Of a DNA stretch of 58,919 bases, positions 56,832 through 58,919 are shown piece by piece. Both the position numbers and the translations under genes were made by a program. The DNA lies in the IMG/VR virus record IMGVR_UViG_3300022871_000577, positions 1 to 58,919 of that record, one strand, 5' to 3'. A model generated the notes under the pieces. The model was not told the DNA's origin and did no database searches. It worked only from the letters and a program-made list of their open reading frames with translations. Position 1 is the stretch's first letter; every line of letters begins with the position of its first letter. The DNA comes from a virus.

Positions 56832-57241
56832 TTTGTTCCTCTATCTGTAAATAAAATCCCGTCCCAATGGTCGAGTTCATGTTGAACAATAACGGCAAGT
56901 ATATCACTAAATCTATATAATTTATTGTCGCCATTTCTAACTGTAATGTATTTATTTCTTCGTGTATTTTCCCATACATCTGGAATAGATAAACAACCCT
57001 CTTTAAAAATAATAGTTTCTCTTGAACGCTTTACAATACGAGCATTATATAGTTTACAATGTACTTTACAATACTTTACAATACATGCTCTTAAAGGAAT
57101 GTTTATTTGAATAGCACTTAATCCTACACCTGATGTACTGTCTAATTCATTGTTTAAACTCTGCCAGACAGCTTCTAAGACACTTTCGTCGCTTACTTCA
57201 CTACTTCTCTGTCTTAAAATATTTACGTCTGTAATAATCAT
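56828..57241 (-). CDS. def: Peptide deformylase
   Basis: 137 residues from ATG 57241. All three motifs are present: GVGLSAIQ, EGCLSIP and QHELDH, giving the Cys and two His metal ligands and catalytic Glu. Slightly shorter than host enzymes (about 165), as in other phages. It removes N-formyl groups from new proteins, and may favour phage proteins during takeover. Confidence 0.9.
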   Translation of the reverse strand: MIITDVNILRQRSSEVSDESVLEAVWQSLNNELDSTSGVGLSAIQINIPLRACIVKYCKVHCKLYNARIVKRSRETIIFKEGCLSIPDVWENTRRNKYITVRNGDNKLYRFSDILAVIVQHELDHWDGILFTDRGTK

Positions 57242-57242
57242 T

Positions 57243-57671
57243 TTAAAGCTTCTTTTCTGTATGAGGTGGAAGTGCATTAGGATACTTAACAATGATTTGT
57301 TCTGCTAATTTATTCATATCTGCAACCCAGCCTGATTTAACTTTTGGTGGTCTATCATCTACCCAATTTTCCTCTATCATACTATCTCTTAACACCATTA
57401 ATCCAGCCATGGCTTTTGTTATATGACTTAGTCCTGAATCAGGGTCAATATCTTCGCCTTCCCACCAAGCTGTCATATGTCTAAAACTAGCATCATAATA
57501 AACACTCGCTCTGACTCCTGCAGTTCTCCAATTATGTCTGCCATATTTTCTTGCACCCTCTAGTAAAGCTAAACCTATCTCTGCAAGAACTCTCCACGCT
57601 AAAACTGAAAATGGTACTTTTTTTATTCCTACTGCATCTTTTGGATTTGTTGGTTTTACTTCATTAGACAT
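57243..57671 (-). CDS. dATP/dGTP diphosphohydrolase-like protein
   Basis: 142 residues from ATG 57671 (SD AAGGTGAG). NPKDAVGIKKVPFS, EGARKYGRHNWR, VRASVYYDASFRHMTAWWEG and EDIDPDSGLSHITKAMAGL are typical of the all-helical dATP/dGTP diphosphohydrolase N-terminal family, related to MazG/MazZ, of some phages. It would trim dNTP pools. In Z-genome phages MazZ accompanies PurZ; no PurZ is visible in this window. Confidence 0.78.
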   Translation of the reverse strand: MSNEVKPTNPKDAVGIKKVPFSVLAWRVLAEIGLALLEGARKYGRHNWRTAGVRASVYYDASFRHMTAWWEGEDIDPDSGLSHITKAMAGLMVLRDSMIEENWVDDRPPKVKSGWVADMNKLAEQIIVKYPNALPPHTEKKL

Positions 57672-57951
57672 CTTGCTCACCTTGTTTCTTTTTTCTTCTA
57701 CGTTTAATTTTAGATTTAGTTTCATAAATCTTATCCACCAGCTTCTTTAATTCTTTAGATTTTGCTGTCTTGTATGTGAAAATATCTTTAATCATTTTTA
57801 AACAAGAATCACACACCTCGAATGTATCCTTACTAGGTGTAACTCTACCATAAGAATAGTCTGCTTGAAGAATATCATCTTCAAATATAATGATAACATG
57901 CTTCTTCGCCTTTAATACTACATCACAGATGTCGCAATAAGTTACCTTCAT
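57664..57951 (-). CDS. Zinc-binding hypothetical protein
   Basis: 95 residues: CDICDVVLK and CDSCLKMIK pairs around a beta hairpin, then a basic tail (KSKIKRRRKKK). Overlaps the following gene by 8 nt. A treble-clef style finger, function unknown. Confidence 0.55.
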   Translation of the reverse strand: MKVTYCDICDVVLKAKKHVIIIFEDDILQADYSYGRVTPSKDTFEVCDSCLKMIKDIFTYKTAKSKELKKLVDKIYETKSKIKRRRKKKQGEQDV

Positions 57952-57953
57952 AT

Positions 57954-58565
57954 TTACTCCTTCCCAGAAATGTCTTTTAAATTATATTTTTTCTTTAGAA
58001 ACTCTATCAACTCATTATCAGAATTGAAGAAGCCTCCCTTTGTAGCAAATACTGCATGACAAAAACTACCTTTATAATCTGTTCTAGGCATAGTCTGTAA
58101 AACATAAATAGGAATATCATGCTCTAAAGCAATACCGCATTCCATAAATGTCCCACATGGCGAATCACCTTTTTCCATACGAGCAATTAAGAATTTGGAA
58201 TTTATAACATAATCAACATCTCCTAAAACTTTGATTAGTCTAGCTTGACCTGCTCCAGTTCTTTCTAGATGAGTCTTACCTTTCCATATGAGACCCGCAT
58301 ATTCTTCTACTAATTCATTATTGCCCGATGCTAACCAACCTTGAATCTTAGCGTGTAATGTTTCAGCTTCCATGCCCGTCTTATTCTGTTCTTCAAGAGT
58401 AGGGTCAAAAATGTAGATAGAGTTATCTTTAGCATCTCTTAATCTATTAATCTTTTTGGTAATTGAAGTTCTCCAACCTCGACCACCATCTTTCTTTTCT
58501 ACATCTTCCATGGGACCAATTAAATATGTTTTTAACCAGTCATTAATTATATTCTCATTTCTCAT
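57954..58565 (-). CDS. Nucleoside 2-deoxyribosyltransferase-like protein
   Basis: 203 residues from ATG 58565 (SD AAAGGAG). YLIGPMEDV at the N-terminus, GRGWRTSITKKI, IYIFDPT, then DSPCGTFMECGIALEHDIPI with the Glu in the expected catalytic position, and IYVLQTM. This is the NDRT-like Rossmann layout; typical enzymes exchange bases on 2'-deoxynucleosides. Joins the aldolase and diphosphohydrolase in the nucleotide group. Confidence 0.7.
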   Translation of the reverse strand: MRNENIINDWLKTYLIGPMEDVEKKDGGRGWRTSITKKINRLRDAKDNSIYIFDPTLEEQNKTGMEAETLHAKIQGWLASGNNELVEEYAGLIWKGKTHLERTGAGQARLIKVLGDVDYVINSKFLIARMEKGDSPCGTFMECGIALEHDIPIYVLQTMPRTDYKGSFCHAVFATKGGFFNSDNELIEFLKKKYNLKDISGKE

Positions 58566-58609
58566 AAATTTCTCCTTTCTCAATAGCATAAAATCTTATT
58601 TACTATTTA

Positions 58610-58771
58610 TTAATTTGTACATAAGCGTCTACAATAATCTATCTCACCATCGTAGTCCATGCAATTCATAAAACATGTGCTGTCTAATTGACCATAAGAT
58701 AGCGCGTAAACCTTTGGCATACATAATAGCAACAACATCAATGTAAGTATTAGATAATAGGATTTTCTCAT
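58610..58771 (-). CDS. 53-residue secreted or membrane-anchored Cys-rich peptide
   Basis: ATG 58771 to TAA 58610. A signal-peptide-like start (basic, then YLILTLMLLLLCMPKVYA) is followed by about 30 residues with four Cys (CFMNCMDYDGEIDYCRRLC) in two pairs, suitable for two disulfides. TAATG overlap with the HNH gene upstream. Possible periplasmic or superinfection-related role; not demonstrated. Confidence 0.55.
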   Translation of the reverse strand: MRKSYYLILTLMLLLLCMPKVYALSYGQLDSTCFMNCMDYDGEIDYCRRLCTN

Positions 58772-58919
58772 TATTTTATTTTCTCCTGTTTCTTTAATTT
58801 TGAATCTCTATGTTGTTTTTTAGAGTTTTCACTTAACTCTATAAATCTACAATTAGAGTATTCATAATTTCCATCATTATCAACTCTGTCGATACTTGGC
58901 TGTTTCATTTCACACGCTT
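58771..58919 (-). CDS. HNH endonuclease (PSIDRVD type), cut by the window edge
   Basis: About 49 C-terminal residues are visible: ACEMKQPSIDRVDNDGNYEY, SNCRFIELSENSKK, then a basic end. Homologous to the genes at 41067 and 27678. Starts outside the window. Ends with TAA overlapping the next ATG, as do the others. Confidence 0.75.
   Translation of the reverse strand, partial: ACEMKQPSIDRVDNDGNYEYSNCRFIELSENSKKQHRDSKLKKQEKIK

Noticed and set aside
1-58919. Recoded stop codons (alternative code as in some gut phages)
   Set aside because: TAA, TAG and TGA all end recognisable genes in the right places (for example TGA at 11437, TAG at 14248, TAA at 6156), so the standard code fits.
1-58919. Lysogeny module
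   Set aside because: No integrase, excisionase, repressor or attachment site visible; but the window may not cover the whole genome.

Overview
The window is a 58.9 kb piece of an AT-rich tailed phage genome, apparently a lytic siphovirus with an HK97-type head. Both ends cut through genes. I see no rRNA, tRNA, CRISPR array, integrase or lysogeny repressor. Genes are packed with 1 to 17 nt overlaps (ATGA and TAATG junctions), Shine-Dalgarno sites are strong, and five near-consensus sigma70 promoters (TTGACA-N17-TATACT) lie on the minus strand. These point to a bacterial host with ordinary SD-led translation and housekeeping sigma recognition, which argues against Bacteroidetes. A heptose-kinase homologue and a double GT9 (heptosyltransferase-type) protein hint at a Gram-negative host, but this is weak evidence.

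Left arm, plus strand, 1-27 kb (late genes): fibre or appendage proteins; a tail-tube-like protein; a prohead protease fused to a Lys/Glu-rich repeat region; the major capsid protein and a terminator. Then comes an inserted block of about 8.5 kb (6.3-14.8 kb) with glycosyltransferases, two HIGH-type nucleotidyltransferases, a LicD-like transferase, an SDR, an NDP-sugar-dehydrogenase-like protein, a sulfotransferase-like protein and a DUF2284-like protein, bounded by two different homing endonucleases. After the block come the head-tail connector, head closure, gp10-like, tail terminator, tail chaperones, tape measure, distal tail and large baseplate/receptor-binding proteins.

Right arm, minus strand, 27-59 kb: many small zinc-binding and membrane proteins; phosphoesterases; a DUF6745-like protein with thirty tetrapeptide repeats; an M50 protease; a cupin; an HldE-like sugar kinase; a primase-helicase with a LAGLIDADG intein in its P-loop; HNH endonucleases; and portal and both terminase subunits, the large one broken by a split intein plus endonuclease. 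Also here are a putative two-gene sigma factor, deoxyribose-phosphate aldolase, a Cas4/RecB-like nuclease, an M16 protease, Rad50/Mre11-like proteins, a RuvC-like resolvase, MgtC, peptide deformylase, a dATP/dGTP diphosphohydrolase-like protein and a deoxyribosyltransferase-like protein.

How it may work together (inference): the minus-strand promoters give host-sigma-dependent early and middle transcription, and the split sigma factor could switch on the plus-strand late arm. The phage carries an unusual load of invasive elements (two inteins, two free-standing homing endonucleases, three HNH genes or remnants) and a glycan-synthesis block beside its capsid gene that could decorate virions or remodel the host surface.
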